DNA of 64,000 bases, from assembly GCA_021234155.1 (NCBI GenBank), contig JAJEKV010000110.1, forward strand, positions 372,187-436,186, read 5' to 3'. Under the pieces are notes generated by a model. It was not told where the DNA came from, ran no database searches, and saw only the letters and a program-made list of their open reading frames with translations. Shown one piece after another: positions 49,501 through 62,448 of this stretch. A program made the position numbers and the translations under genes. The stretch's first letter is position 1; the number at the start of each line of letters is the position of its first letter. Source of the DNA: Isoetes taiwanensis. Lineage: Eukaryota; Streptophyta; Lycopodiopsida; Isoetales; Isoetaceae.

Positions 49501-51265
49501 GGCTGGCACCCTTCCCCAAGTCAAGCGAGGCGGGGACCTTGCGGGGATCCCCCACAAGAGGGGAGAGTCCAGGACCCGAGGCTGGGATCAAAAAGTTCGA
49601 GGCAGCCCTTCTGGCGGGCTCCCGGGGGCTGCGCTAATGACCACCCTCCGGGCCCGGTTCCCCTATCGGCCCGTTGGATCCTCCGTTCGGGGCCCCTCTT
49701 GGGGAAGGTCAAAAGATTCCAGATCGGTCCGGGAGAACTTGTCAAAGCCGTGGAGCGTCGATGTCGACCTTGTAGAAACGCCTTTGTTTTGTCGTTTGGG
49801 ACGCAGGGATGCTCGGGAATGGCAAATAGACCCCGCCAAATCGTCAGGAATGGCGAAATTACCCTAGGGAGCAAGTTACACGGTCGGTTTTCGCGAAAGA
49901 AGGAAACACTCCGCCCTCCCGCGGCCGGTATCGCATGCACATCCTAGGCCAATTGACGAGTGTGATGGAAGTGAGCTACTTTGGCGCTTCTTGGAGTTCG
50001 GGTGGTCTTACGGCCCGCGGAACTTGGTCCCGGGGCAATGTCGACATTCACGAGTCCATTGGCGAGTCGGTCAGCGATTGGGAGGCGGGTCGCCCGTCAT
50101 TTTAGGTCCCGGGCCTTGGGGAGAGGAAATTTGGGGCAAGCGACCTCGGAGGATTTTAGGGTCGGTTTTGGGCTCAAGGCGTCAACACCCTAACCCACTT
50201 CAAGACCACGGCGCAAAGGTCGGCGAATCGACAAGGTGAGGGCCTCAAACGTAAACCACGTGGGTTGCCGGGCTCTAGAAGGGTTTACGTTTTGGGGCGA
50301 GTCACGGTCTTACAGCCCTGAACTTGATCCCGGGGGGCAATGTCGGCATTCGGAGTCCATTGGCGAGAGCCAAATCGCGGTTCGGTGAGGGGAGGTTGCG
50401 TCCTTCCCGGGGGCCTTGGGGGAGAGAATTCCGGGGCAAGCGGCTTAGGAGGGATTTTAGTGTCAGGCGCTCTGGCGTCAACACCCCAACTCCACTTCAA
50501 GACATGGCGCCAAAGTCAGAGTAGAATCGACAAGGAGAGGGCCTCCGGCGTAAACCACGTGGGTTGCCGGGCTCTAGAAGGGTTTCACGTTTTGGGGGCG
50601 AATCACAGTCTTTTGAGCCCGCGGAACTTGGTTTTCGAGCAATGTCAGCGTTATGAGTCCATTGGCAGAGCCAAATCAAAGACATGGCGTGGTTCAGGAG
50701 GGGGAGGTTGCGTTCTTCCCGAGGGCCTTAGGGAGATTTGGAAATTTGGGAAAGTTCTTCAGGGGAGCCTAGGGGGGATTTTAGGGTGGGAGGGATTTTA
50801 GGGTCGCTCACGGTGTCAACACCCCAACTCCACTTCAAGACACGTCGCTAGGTCGGCCGAATCGACAAGGAGAGGGCCTCCGGAAGCGTAAACCTGTGAG
50901 TTGCGGGCTCTAGAAGGGTTTACGTTTTGAAGGCCGAAGTCCTAATCTGTGCTTGATTGGAGCGTGGCCAGAAGGCTGGCTTGGCCCAGAAACGCTATAG
51001 CAAGGGAGGCCCGGCGGAGCGGAGTTTGGACCTGTCCTCCTCGATGTGGCAATTAGAAGTGGGGAGCTTTTTGCGGTGGCAACACCGCGATTAAATTCAT
51101 AATTAATGCATTGTACCGAAAATAAATTCTGATTTTTGCAATTTGGATCCTAATTCATCTCGACCCGCGGCCCAATTTTGAATTTTTGGAGAAGGTCTAG
51201 GTCAAAGGGTTAGCATTAGAACCGTCGGGGCAGCCCGTTCTTGAGGCAAGCAGAGCTGATTTGGA
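43525..51265. repeat. Tandem array of about 1.09-kb GC-rich units
   Basis: The landmark GGCCTTGGGAGAGGAAATTT recurs near 43535, 44624, 45711, 46801, 47911, 49015 and 50110, then at 50413 and 50721. A second landmark, TTAAGTAAATTCGC, recurs at 43861, 44942, 46033, 47129, 48241 and 49332. This gives about six full units, two shortened units of about 300 bp and a final partial unit ending near 51265. Open frames exist in single units but are not kept between units, so it is non-coding. Differences are mostly small indels at GC-rich spots. Confidence 0.9.
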
Positions 51266-52340
51266 AGATTTGGAAGATCTGAGTTGACTTCAAGCCACAA
51301 AGAAACATAAATTTAGTGGTACGCTTCTATCGATCGGGTTGGAGAAAAAATCCAAGTTATGTTGTCCATCACAAACTTCTAAGAATGTGCATTTGAAAGA
51401 TTTAGAACATGGAAGTGTCCCATTTGTAAGAGCTTCTACGGAGAGTCCAAACCACAAATAATCTCGGAAAATTTGGTTCTACAGTCCAAGTCGAAATGTC
51501 ATGAGAAACCTCGAGGGCTAGAAATGGCAAATCGAGGTGAAGAAGGCGATATCAACGGAAGAATGCAAAATATCTTCAAGAATCCTTGAGGATCATGTTC
51601 ATGCATATGTATCAATGCTAGATTGTACCCAAGAGAAAATATAACAATGTACAAAACATAGGTTTATTGAACAAAAGATCCCTTGAACAATTGACATACT
51701 CCTCCCCGAGCTTGGCTTATGGTTTCTATCGTGAAGTCCTCCACTTGTCCATCCCTTTGAACCATAGCTCCATGTCAAGTATATGCGGCGTCGACCATGC
51801 ATATGTCGGCGCTAGTATCATGTTAATCTTTGTTTTCTGTGGTGCTTCCAAACCACGACCATCTTTTCAAGAAGCACCCTCATCATGCTAGGCAGACTCC
51901 TTTGGTTCCTAGCAATTTGGTGATGCCTTCTCACCAATCACATACTTCTTTAACACTTTCATCCAGATGGATCGTTGTTTCATAGTCCTCATCTTGAGTG
52001 GAGGAGGGTTCCACGGAGGATTCCCTTCCTTCTCATGCCCTCGGCGGCTCCTACACCAAGCTATAGATTAGAAAATAGATAAAATACAATAAAGTGTATA
52101 AACTTCTGAGTGTAGCCTTACTTGTGAAACCGGGGTTCCATATCTCTACGCTCTTGAATCCTCATCTCCCTCCCGAATGCGGGTTCAAGCGTCGAAGCAT
52201 ACCTTCCATGGCCATGTATCCCAAAAGCAATAAAAAAAAAAACTCACAATAAGCGCAATGAAAAACTAGGATCAGAGGATGGTTTCAATACTCAAATCAT
52301 AAAAGAAATGGGAAAAAAAATGGCCGGCCCGATGACTTTT
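51266..52340. other. Spacer, no gene recognised
   Basis: Mixed sequence with short open pieces on both strands; nothing assignable. Confidence 0.4.
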
Positions 52341-52344
52341 AAAA

Positions 52345-52445
52345 ACGAGACGCGTCGTTTTAAGGCGATATAAGCGTCGTTCAACGGCGTTTAAAGGTCG
52401 TTCAACGGCGTCTCTATAACGGCGTTAACGGCTATAACGGCGTCG
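52345..52445. repeat. Internal block of CACTA subterminal-type motifs
   Basis: GCGTCGTTTTAAGGCG, GCGTCGTTCAACGGCG, GGTCGTTCAACGGCG and several ACGGCG words within 100 bp. Confidence 0.65.
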
Positions 52446-53733
52446 TCTGAAATTTGTTTTGTTTTAGGTATCTTTGAGATGCCATATATATTGCCCTATT
52501 AGTCCTCCGGCTTTCTCCGTAGCCCTCGTCCTCTGCTCCTGCGCCCTCGGCTTCCTCCTCCTCCTCGCCGTGGGACTCCTCACCTACACCGCCATGGCGC
52601 TTCTCGATGCATGCCCGCTTGATGCCGCACGGAGGCCGTGTCGCGGTATTTTGCTGGAGCACCTGAAACGCCCCGGGTCGAGTGGCTAGAGCGAACCCTA
52701 ACCAAGAAGGCGGAGTTCAAGCAAGCCATGACAAAGGCTGCATGATAGGGGGCAAGAAAGACCTGCGCTTCGCGCGCTTGGGGGGCCGGAACCTTCCCTC
52801 AATCTGAGGGCTCGAGTGCACGAAGAAATGCATGGTGAACTTCGTTGTGCTTGGCCCGTATGCTAGAGGATAGGGGCCTTTGGGAAGGAAACATTTCTTT
52901 GAAGCCCTACTTTCAAAAGTTGCACCGGACCAACCGGGGCATGCGGGAAGTGCTCATTACATGAATTCCTTGGGGAAGCAGACACCACCAGCCTTGGGAG
53001 GGCTTGGATTCCATGCCGGGAGGCTTGTTACGGCGGGGTGGAGGAAATCACCGTCGAGCACCTTCGAACGCCTTGAGTGGATCCTGCTTGGATCTTTGAT
53101 ATATACCACTAGATGTGCTTTGGCATCCACTTTGTTTTGTGTATTTGAATTGTGTATGGGTTTTTATATGAATTTTGTATTTTGAAGGGAATACATATAT
53201 GATTTTTGTATATGAATCTTGCATTTTGAAGGAATCTTCACATTTTATGATTAATTAAACATAAAGCGTGTACTCAAGCGTATGTAGAACTTACGATCGG
53301 TAGCTTGCAAACCATAGGTCTATACTAGGATGCCAATTAACTTGGCATAAATGTCTATGATAACCCGAAGTTGCAATACTAATGTTGCCTAATATGGTTT
53401 GTAGTATACACAAATTAGCATGCCAAAGTATTTTTCTTATTCATATGTGGGAAGAAAATATAATAATCATAATAAAGTAATGAAGGTTCAATCGATGGTA
53501 GTCTTCTATCATGACAATAGTCGCCCCAACCCCCAACCTCCCTGACCGGCCGCCATCTCTTCTTCACCTTCAAATATCGGTGGGGGCGAGCCTTACATGG
53601 AACTCTGAACCACCAGCGATCTTGCAAAGGATGCGGGCGAAGGTGACCTACAAAACCTCTATTACATTAGTTCCTTTGTTAATGACATATATAAATTTTA
53701 TTGCATCCAAGTAAACATACTTGTTCACATTGC

Positions 53734-56290
53734 TCAACCCTCACGAGTGTGTCTTGACCACGATCTGAAGCGAGTTGAATCTAGTGAATCTGGGCCACTT
53801 TCGGATCTTTGCGTATCGTGGCATGAGCACCAGTACACACAAAGATCAAACCATTTGGCATCAAACAACATTGTTTTGAATGCACTACAGACATCAACCT
53901 CCATGATAGTCTTTATAGTACCAATCCATTCCAACATTGCCTCGATTGGGTTTGGAGTGCGCACTACCGGTCGGCAAAAAGCGTACTAAACTTTGCTGAT
54001 ATACCACAATCATAAGTCGTTTGCCATGATCCACACTTTGTCGTCGAAAGTGAGCACCGAAGACCATATTGATGCATATGAATTATACTACAAAGTAAAG
54101 GAACAAATGTTCAAAATAGCGAGCGAAACTTCGTGAATTATATGCTATTAAGTTGCACTTACAAATAGTGACCGCCTTTAGCATATGCAAATTCTTCGCT
54201 AGAAACATGTTATACGTTGCCTTGCCATCTCTAGTTGTTCGAGCAGCCATTTATTGTTTATCTCACTTGGCGGGACCCTAGATGATCACGGAAGTGGTTG
54301 TTTGCGATTCTTTTGTCGATAAGCGTCTTCTCTCCTCATCTCTCTTTATTTTTCTTCCTCGTATTTTTTTATCCATTTCTCCATGGGGTGGAGTTGTAGA
54401 TGAAACTTATTGACTTTTTACTGTTCTTCTAGTGTGAACAATTTCTTACGTGGTCTTCCTTAGGGAACTTCTCCAACTATAGTTGGAGTGTCTTCATCGG
54501 TCCATAATCATTGGAGCATTGGGGTGTAGATCGGCCAAGAACTTCGGTGACATAGAATAATGACTCGTGCTAACCAACCCTCGGCCATGCAACCCCTCGG
54601 CCTTGCCTTCGACGCGTCTGAAGTCCTTGAGGACCTTGAGCGTTCTATAAAAACATCCATCTAGGATTTGTTGTGCTGCAAGCTCTGCGCCGTCCACTAA
54701 ATGCACTAGTAAGTGAGTTTGTATGTCGAGAAAACTTGTTGGGAATTCTTTCTCTAGCATACAACATGCCTCAAGCGACCTTAGTTAGCATGTCGCTTAA
54801 TTTCATTTGTCGGTATCTCCTTCCTTGTAATCCATCTAAATATGATTTAAGAAAGAAAAAGTTAAGTGAGAGTTCAGCATCGAGTGTTTTCTAAATCCCG
54901 TCTGAACTGGAAAACTTCGATGGGAGACATATTGCATGTAGTGGACCGTCGTGAGGCGACCCCTCGAGAACAATAGGCATAACAAAGCTGCAACATCTTA
55001 TGCCAATCATGAGATTTCAACCCGGTTAACTCCCCGCCGTTGGAGAAACAATTGCATAGCGAATGCATATATCTGTCGGAGTCTTTATTGCCTTGATCGG
55101 CTACCGAGCGGGTTTCATACATTTTCTAGCGCGATCCAATCCACTTGTGGCCTTATTCCTTCTTGACATTTAACCATGCTTTGGATTTTGATCCGACTTC
55201 TTGTAGATCTTCTCGTCTTTGCATCACGTGTCCTTACGTCCGGTGACATGCTTCCAAATAGGCGAAAGCGTTTTTAAAGATGTGCATGGGATCAAGAAGA
55301 TGATGGATCTTCAATTACGTCCAATAGGGTAGAAGGAAGAAGGATGCTTTCCACTTCATTCCCTTAACCTTATTTCCTTAGTGGCATCCCACATGTTACC
55401 CCAATCTCTCATTGTCAACCTTTTGGGAGGCTCTTGATTACAATGTTTTTCTCTTGGACCCTCGTATCGAAGTCGATTTTCCATTGGCGGATATCTCTTG
55501 AAGTTTGCATAGACATTTTGTGCAATCTTGGTTGGCCGTGAGAGTTCAACTGTTCAAACCCACACAAGTGACATCGCATATCCGGACACTTGGAGTCGAG
55601 GAGAGTTCATACAAACCGGGCCAATGGCTCGTTGTCCACATTAAGATTGCTCTCAAGGTAAATCTTAGTTCGTACGAAGTTCTCTTGAGACATCGTAAAC
55701 TTCAATACCTTCACTCCACAATGTCAAAAGCTCATCAATAACTATTTTTCGGATATGGATCTAGACTTTTCCGGCTTCTTGGTCCACGGAACTAATAGTA
55801 CTACCATTAAATGGCTAGTCTTCATGAGTAACCGCGGTGGTAAATTATAGTTGATCAACACTCTTTTGGCCAAGTTGACCCGCTTGGTGATTGGCGTCCA
55901 TAAGGATTAACACCATCCGTTGCCAACCCTAATCACGAGATTTCGTGGCTCTCTTCAAATTAGGCCATGTTTCATCAATATGCTTCCATTGCTTGCGGTC
56001 ACTAACCACGCGAATTACATTGTCACTTTCGGCGCATTAGCGGCACACCAACCCATGGCCGAAGCTAGAGATTCACATCGAAACAATAGCCTTATCGCGA
56101 GGGATCAATGGAAAGTAGCGAACCACCTTCATCGGGACGGTCTTTCCCTTGGCATCGCATTGTACCTAGAGGCACCACATTTAGGGCATGTTTACGTGTT
56201 CTTGTAGATGTCATCGGATAATATACCATGCAATCATTTGGACAAAGCGTGAATCTTATGGTAGCCTAAACCGGTGGCTGCCAATATATT
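53734..56290 (-). pseudogene. TNP2-type CACTA transposase, decayed
   Basis: Minus-strand pieces occur in the family order. Transposase_21 core: CPKCGASRYNAMPRERPSR (about 56130-56185), VVRYFPLIPR (about 56105-56135), and LATDGVNPYGRQSPSGST (about 55880-55930). DUF4218-like: FPTSFLDIQTHLLVHLVDGA and RTLKVLKDF (54760-54620). DUF4216-like: TIKTIMEVDVCSAFKTMLFD..WFDL (about 53920-53830). Stops and frame changes break every block. Family role: transposase that cuts the CACTA ends; this copy cannot encode one. The element presumably moved using a related source. Confidence 0.8.
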
Positions 56291-58590
56291 TTTATTTCGG
56301 TCGACTTTTGGGCATAGTGTTCCCTTGTGGGAGTATTTTCTCTTGCAATAACTGTATAAAAGCAGGACCTTTCACGTATACATTCAACTACAAATTCAAT
56401 AAGTCAAGTGATTGCAATTGTACTTACTCTAACAAAGCGTAACAGCGGCATTGCTCCATTTGAATTTGGCTTGAAGGTTTAATATCAATAAAGATAATAC
56501 GTCAATCTAGATATGCTTGCACACGGATATAATGCTTTATCGCCTCCTCCAATAAAGCGTGATCTTCATGACCATCGTTAGGAGTATTTATATAGTCATC
56601 TAGGTGGATTTGTCGAAGATTGGGCCAAATGCATCTAACATGTCGACTATGGGTTCTTCAACTTCCATGAAGTTAGTCCATAGGGGGCATTGTCATCATC
56701 TTCATCATCATTATTCTGTTCATCTTCATCATTGTACTCTTCATTATCGTTGTGCCCATGTTTGTACCATCTTGCTCAATGTATTCTAATTACGCTATCG
56801 CAATGACTTTTGATGTCGCCAATTGATGCGGCTTGGATGTGGTCTTATATCCACTTGCCTACCACCGCGTCGGATTAAGCGAAATATATGATTGATTGAT
56901 ACATACATTGAGAGCAGGTGTTTGTTAAATTTTAAGCATTTAATAGCGAGAGCGAAATATAAAATTTTATGTCATAATCAAAGCATATATTGAAGATATA
57001 ATACACATTTATCTTCAATATGTGCAATCTCATTCCAAGAGAAGAAGAAGAAGAATTGAAGAAGAAGAAGAAAAATGGTGCATTCAGGCAAAAATTATAT
57101 GAGTAATTTGAGTACATCATCAAAGGACCTCGTATTGGTCTCTAGTATTCATATTCAATGAACAATTCATCACCAATACACAAAGTTTTTATAGCATAAA
57201 CCATGATATATCTCGAGTCAATTTTACGGCTAAAAAATCTTCTTGGTCTTTGTTTGCCTCGACAAATTCACAATTGGTAGCCGGGATTCTCGATAGAGCT
57301 ATTAATAAAAGCGAGCAAAGGTTTCCATGCAGGCGAGGGGCGACCATCAATATATGTGAAGCTTGCGTAGTCTTTGGGCTTGGATATTGTTAGGTGCATT
57401 TGAATTTAGGCCATAGATGAGCATGCCAGCGATGCTTACTCAATTTATGCCAAGTGTCGAGTTATATTCGGGACCTACATATGGCATTAAAGGAGCGATC
57501 ATTACCATCTTTGACTTTCACACTAGTCATAATATATATAATCGGGCCGACCAGGGGACCGACTATTTTTAATCATGTCTTTGCCTACCCCAATATGTAA
57601 ATTGCTCCCCATAAATAATTGGCTTGCCTCTAGGCCATGCATTGAATTTCTTACGATCTTTATCACGTAAAGAATTTTGGACCAAATGGACTAGTGAAGG
57701 TGGAAGATTATTTTCTTGACATGATCTAGTACATTCCAATTTTGATGAACATTGTCATTCCCTCAATCTTGGCAGCGGCCATTGCACGGCGAGTTCTATC
57801 CGCGTAATGGGATACTCTTTGAGGAAGTTGATGGCTTTCTTTTTGTAGGGTTTTCTATGAGCGCATTCATAGTATCAACATCATCTACTTCCAATGACAA
57901 CATAACCCCAAAATCTATATCTTGCTTGAGCTCACTTCATTCTCAATTTCTTCCTAACAAAATACAAACAAACTAAGTTAAGACATCGATTCAAGTACAT
58001 GAAAGTAGTTGATTATCGTTCATAAGATTAAGTGTATTATACCTCGTTGGAATACCCCCACGTAATGCGTCCAGAAACCTTTGGATTTGTCGGGCATTCA
58101 CCATATTTCTCAACATGGTCGGGGACGGTCTTTCTCATCCGTTTTATTTGTCCTTTGCACATCGAACAATTGCAATATAACAGCTCTGTCAATTACAAGC
58201 TGCAAAAAAAAAAAAAATAACATCAAGATATAAAGTTAACTAATCATTGAAACATGTTTATGGTACATACATGGTGACATTCATTTCATGCACACCACCC
58301 GACCTCTAGGAAGACTAGGTCCCTTTGGGTCTAATTGGACTATTTGTGGCAATTGTTTGGGGTAACATTCTTGCGCCAAATTAAGCCATGTAACTTTCTC
58401 AAAGCTTTACGTCTCACTTTACGTTCAAATTCCTTACGGCGTTAGGTCCATGTTTGTTTTTCTAGTAAACAATAAAAATATTAATAAAAACCATGTAATA
58501 ATATAATAATTATAAATATCCATGTTTTTCATGATTTTATCAAATGTTTATTCTTAAGATTGATTCATACAAGCGTTTATGATATTTAAA
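56291..58590. other. Upstream remains of the TNP2 region; nothing further recognised
   Basis: Probably the decayed 5' part of the minus-strand TNP2 gene. No conserved motif could be read with confidence. AT-rich tracts near 56930-57120 and 58200-58240. Confidence 0.35.
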
Positions 58591-58594
58591 AGCA

Positions 58595-58805
58595 TTTGAT
58601 TGAAAGGGTGCACTGAACCGATACATCTAGTCCTCTCCATTTGAAATGGAATTAGGCCGATTACCTTATATTCGCGCAACCTTTCAAATCTTTTGTAATC
58701 TATGAAGATTGAAACTTACGTTACGAGGTGCATAAACCGAATACATTTAGTCTTCTCCATTAGGGATGGAACCGGCCGATTACCTTGATCATGCATCCCT
58801 CAAGT
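58595..58805. repeat. Two further hairpin units (B and C)
   Basis: Share CTAGTCYTCTCCAT-loop-ATGGA and GGCCGATTACCTT with the units at 40.8-41.1 kb, but have different arms: TTGAAAGG..TGC paired with GCGCAACCTTTCAA (unit B), and GAGG-TGCAT paired with ATGCATCCCTC (unit C). The inner stem is TCCAT/ATGGA in both. Confidence 0.65.
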
Positions 58806-58969
58806 TTTAACATACTTTCAAGATTTTTCTAATCTATTAGCATTTGGAGGTGTTTAACTCTAACACAAAGATTAAAGCGAGAGATCTTACCTTATGAAGA
58901 CCCGCGAGCAAAAATCCGAAACAAAGCGGTGAAAATAACAAAGTAAATAACCCGGCGTAGGGTTCCGCC

Positions 58970-60180
58970 ATATGTGGCGTCGTTTATCGGCGTCTGTGTA
59001 ACGTCGTTTAGCGGCGGCGTAAAGGCTGGCGTCGATCGACACCTAGGCATGCCACATCGAGCTGCGGCCGTCGATGCCCCTCATATGCCCGTCGGATGAT
59101 CATGGCGTCGTTTAGCGGCGTCAAATGATCCTGCGTCGTTAAGCGACCAAGCGTGATTGTTTAACATAGCGAAACAACATACAATACAAATAACACAAAT
59201 AAATAAAAATCTTGATTGTTCCCATTCATAAAATAAGCTTATACAAGCGACGACAACACAAATAGATAAAAAAACTTATTGTTTCCATTCATAAAAAAGC
59301 ATACATTACTTATGTCCATCAGGGGGCGTGGCGGTTTGATGCAACCATTTGCATCATTATACGCACCATTAATGTCGTTTTCTCTTTGTTTGGCTCGGTG
59401 AGCCATTCTACCGATCGTTCCCGCATGGAGCGCCGGATGTTAGTCTGTCGAAGCTCCTTTTCACTCATCTTTGCCCGCGATGGTGAAGGGAGGGTTCTCG
59501 TGGGGAGAAGCGGGGGTTCTTTGGGGTTGTCTTCCCTTGGAGGAGGAGGATTCTTGCTAGAAGGAACATATAGCGAAGGTGGTCTTCAAGCTGCTTGGGA
59601 CCATTATAGCAAGATAGGGAAGAACACTCAAAAATAAGAATAACGGCTGACTCTTGATGGATCCACTTATAGCGCGTGGATGTAGGGTTAGGAGGTTAGG
59701 GTTAGGGTTTTATTTGGCAAAAAAAATTCCTCGTGTGGCGTCGTTAAGCGGCGTTTAAAGGCTGGCGATGTCTTGACGCGTGGCAGCACGCCTTGGCACC
59801 GACACCATGCAACATGGCGAGGCGTGATTACGTCGGCGTTATTACAGCGTCGTTCAACGGCGGCCTGGCCCGTGGCGTCTTATTCGCCGCCGGCCGGCAA
59901 CAGCGGCGCCCATTTCCACGCGCATGGCGGTAGCGGCATTCGGTGAAACGTCGTTGAACGGTAATGGCGTGTTTGACACCGCTGACACACGCCCGACTTA
60001 GCGTGATACCCATACCCGCGATGAACCGTCCCGAGCCACGTCAGCCCACGATGACCCGTCGTTGAAGCGACCTCGAAAGCGGCGTCGTCGTGGATGAGCA
60101 GCGATGTCATCGATCAGCGGCGGCGGATCCGTCGTTCATCGGCGGCCGCGGCGTCGTTGGGCGTCGGCGATCCTGTAGTG
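58970..60180. repeat. CACTA right subterminal arrays
   Basis: Two clusters (58975-59150 and 59735-60180) of GCGTCGTT-AACGGCG variants, ending in TGTAGTG. The DNA between them (59.15-59.73 kb) has short open pieces of no recognised identity and a short GGTTAGGGTTAGGGTTTT tract near 59690. Confidence 0.75.
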
Positions 60181-61990
60181 AAATTTGTCCCTTTTTCTAT
60201 GATGCATCATTATACTCCACGAAACCCTTGTGCTCTGTATCACCATTGCCGCGGAATTATACATGGTGCACATAGCACTATGGGGTAGTGGTGCGAAGTA
60301 GCATATGTATTATCTACATAAAAACTAACCATTGTATCCATCATATGTGTTCTGCTAGTGCAAAATCGACCACAACTTTGCCTTTTCCCCATAGAGCCAA
60401 TGGAAGTACATTTTACGAGTTTGGGAATTTTTTGAATACCATTCAAGATAATTAAATTGATCCAACTTGCACATGTTAAGAAGGTCGCACCTTGTGGGTT
60501 TGTCTCCTTATCCTCGGTTATGCGTGATAATCCCCTGGTTGGCAACATCATGCTCTTTGGCCCGGCTCCACCCATATGGGCTCTCCTCCCCACTTTGCAA
60601 ATGAATGCTTGCTTACTAGCTATTACGCTATTAAAATCCCAAAAGCGACAATATATCGCCTTGTTTGCTAAGTTCTAGTGCTTCTGATTTCTAGATGATA
60701 AAGGGATCATCTTTATCCATGTACGTCCTTCTATATCTTGGTGATTCAGGGGGATAATAGCAACACCGCAACATAGATTCTACCACTGTCCCTTTGCCTT
60801 CTATCCAAATGTGTTGTTTTGATGTGCCCTTATTCAGCGGTGAATAGATCGCTATTCGTGCTTGGCATAACATGCTATACCTTGTCCCTCTGTGTATTTC
60901 CACCCTTTGTAATTCCAAGTACATTTGCGATAATTGAAAGCTGGTATTTCCACCGGTCCCTTGCCCTTCATGCTCATGTGTTTCCTATGAGGAAAAATAA
61001 TATCCCAAGATCTTGAGAATATCTCCAAGTCTTTGCTATCTCATAGGCCTTCCGTTGATATTCCACGAACATATCGATGGTCTTTAATCCCTATTCTAAG
61101 ATGACAACTTTCCCCCTTAGCCAAAGCTACCTTCTTCCCTGTTGTCTGCGCCTCTTTCGTTTTACGAATCTCTTCCTTTCTTCACGTGCAATGGGGCTTT
61201 GAGTTAAATCTTCATTGAACCATATATTTTCCCCTTTCAAGCTTGCGAGTCTTTGCATCACCTTAAGTTTTGCTTCCTCGTGGCAAAGCGGACAATAATA
61301 ATGCGGTCTCCTCAATCTTCGCCTACTCGGTATGCTTCCACGATGTCTCTGACATGGATATCCATGCCAAGTGGCAATCAAGTCTTCAACAATTTCCTTA
61401 ACATTCTCATTTTCGTCTCGGCAGCCGTGTAATCACCGGATATTGGTCTTCTTTTTCTCTCTTTCTTGGTTTTCATTCGGTGTATCTACCCTTTCATGCG
61501 GTTTCTGCGGCATATCAACAAACATTTCATTTTTTCCTCCACGTTCCTCCATTCTCAATGCTTCCCTCACTGAATCATTCTTGACTCGCAATTTCATTTG
61601 CAAATGCAAATTTTCTGCTTTCAAACAATGAAGAGAGTCGATCTTACCTCTGGCGTGATTTCATCATACTTTGGGTTTGCGGCGACTTCTCTTAGGGTTT
61701 GTTCCATGGATTCTAGGATCTTCATCATTACATTCAACATCGACTCATAAGCCAATCCTTGCATTTGCATCGATTAGCCCCATTACCCATTTGCATATTG
61801 GGGAGAGCGTCTGCTGCGGCGGCAGGATTTCCTCTGCTATAGTTGGTTGAAATTAAGCGGTTGGTGATTAGGATAGCCTGTTTGAGCGATGATTGGAAGA
61901 ATAGAGTGACCCGAGGGTTGATAGAATGGGGCCGGGTCCGAGGGGAGTCTTGAGTTCGATGGTTACAGCTCAAAGACCCCGTTGCATTGT
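60181..61990 (-). mobile_element. LINE C, 5' half (ORF1 and endonuclease)
   Basis: Continuation of the LINE split by the CACTA. The endonuclease remnant has YYPPESPRYRRTYMDKDDPF (about 60700-60780), parallel to CYFPPRESP..LDKDDPF in LINE A. ORF1 remnants at 61624-61127 include KLKVMQRLASLKGENIWF and EDLTQSPIAREERKRF, parallel to KGKYIWINDDLTRAQF. Frames are broken in many places, and the GDFNGRTG region is not recognisable, so this half is more decayed than the RT half. Confidence 0.65.
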
Positions 61991-62448
61991 CCCACCTTGT
62001 TTGCGGCGTCCGGGTTTTCGAAACCTTAACGTGCCTCTTCCTTGCATTTTTTATTATCCCCTTGTTGACACCAGTTTTCCGGTAATGGGCTGCTAGACCC
62101 CTGGTAATTCATTTTCTATTACCTGTCGAGGCCTTGATTACATCCTTTGGTAGTTCATTTTCTGCTCATTCTTCCCCTTGCTCATTGCAGAGCTGCCTCT
62201 GGTGCACGCCATCCCCTTTCTCCATAGCAAAACTTTCTTTGCCATATGCTTTGCCGCCCTAGCATTTGCGCCATGTAGAGAGAGATAGATAGATAGTATT
62301 TTTAACGTCAAGCCACTGAAGCGTCAACTGGACATGTGACCACACCACACTACATTGCTTGGTTGGGCCCTGCTCCCAACCACTTTATTCGTCTGTGGGT
62401 TTTGACACCCAAAGATTCGAGTCTTTGAGAGAGGAGAGAGAGAGAGAG
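61991..62448. other. Region between LINEs with GATA/GA microsatellites
   Basis: Contains a short GATA run (62282-62297) followed by a stretch of about 130 bp that may be another truncated LINE 3' end, then a GA run (62430-62452). Confidence 0.4.

Larger units (their letters stand above)
36094..60180. mobile_element. CACTA (En/Spm) transposon, 24,087 bp
   Basis: Termini CACTACA..TGTAGTG in inverted orientation with a 3-bp AAA duplication. Both ends carry GC-rich subterminal arrays of a CGTCGTTCAACGGCG-like word, and the interior contains TNP2-type transposase remains on the minus strand. The flanks join into one continuous LINE reading (..KKGTNF / MAICEGK..), which confirms a single insertion. 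Larger than most CACTA elements because of a tandem array of about 7.7 kb. Confidence 0.85.

Noticed and set aside
59680-59712. Telomere-like TTAGGG words
   Set aside because: Only two or three imperfect copies; too short to be an interstitial telomere, and plant arrays are normally TTTAGGG.
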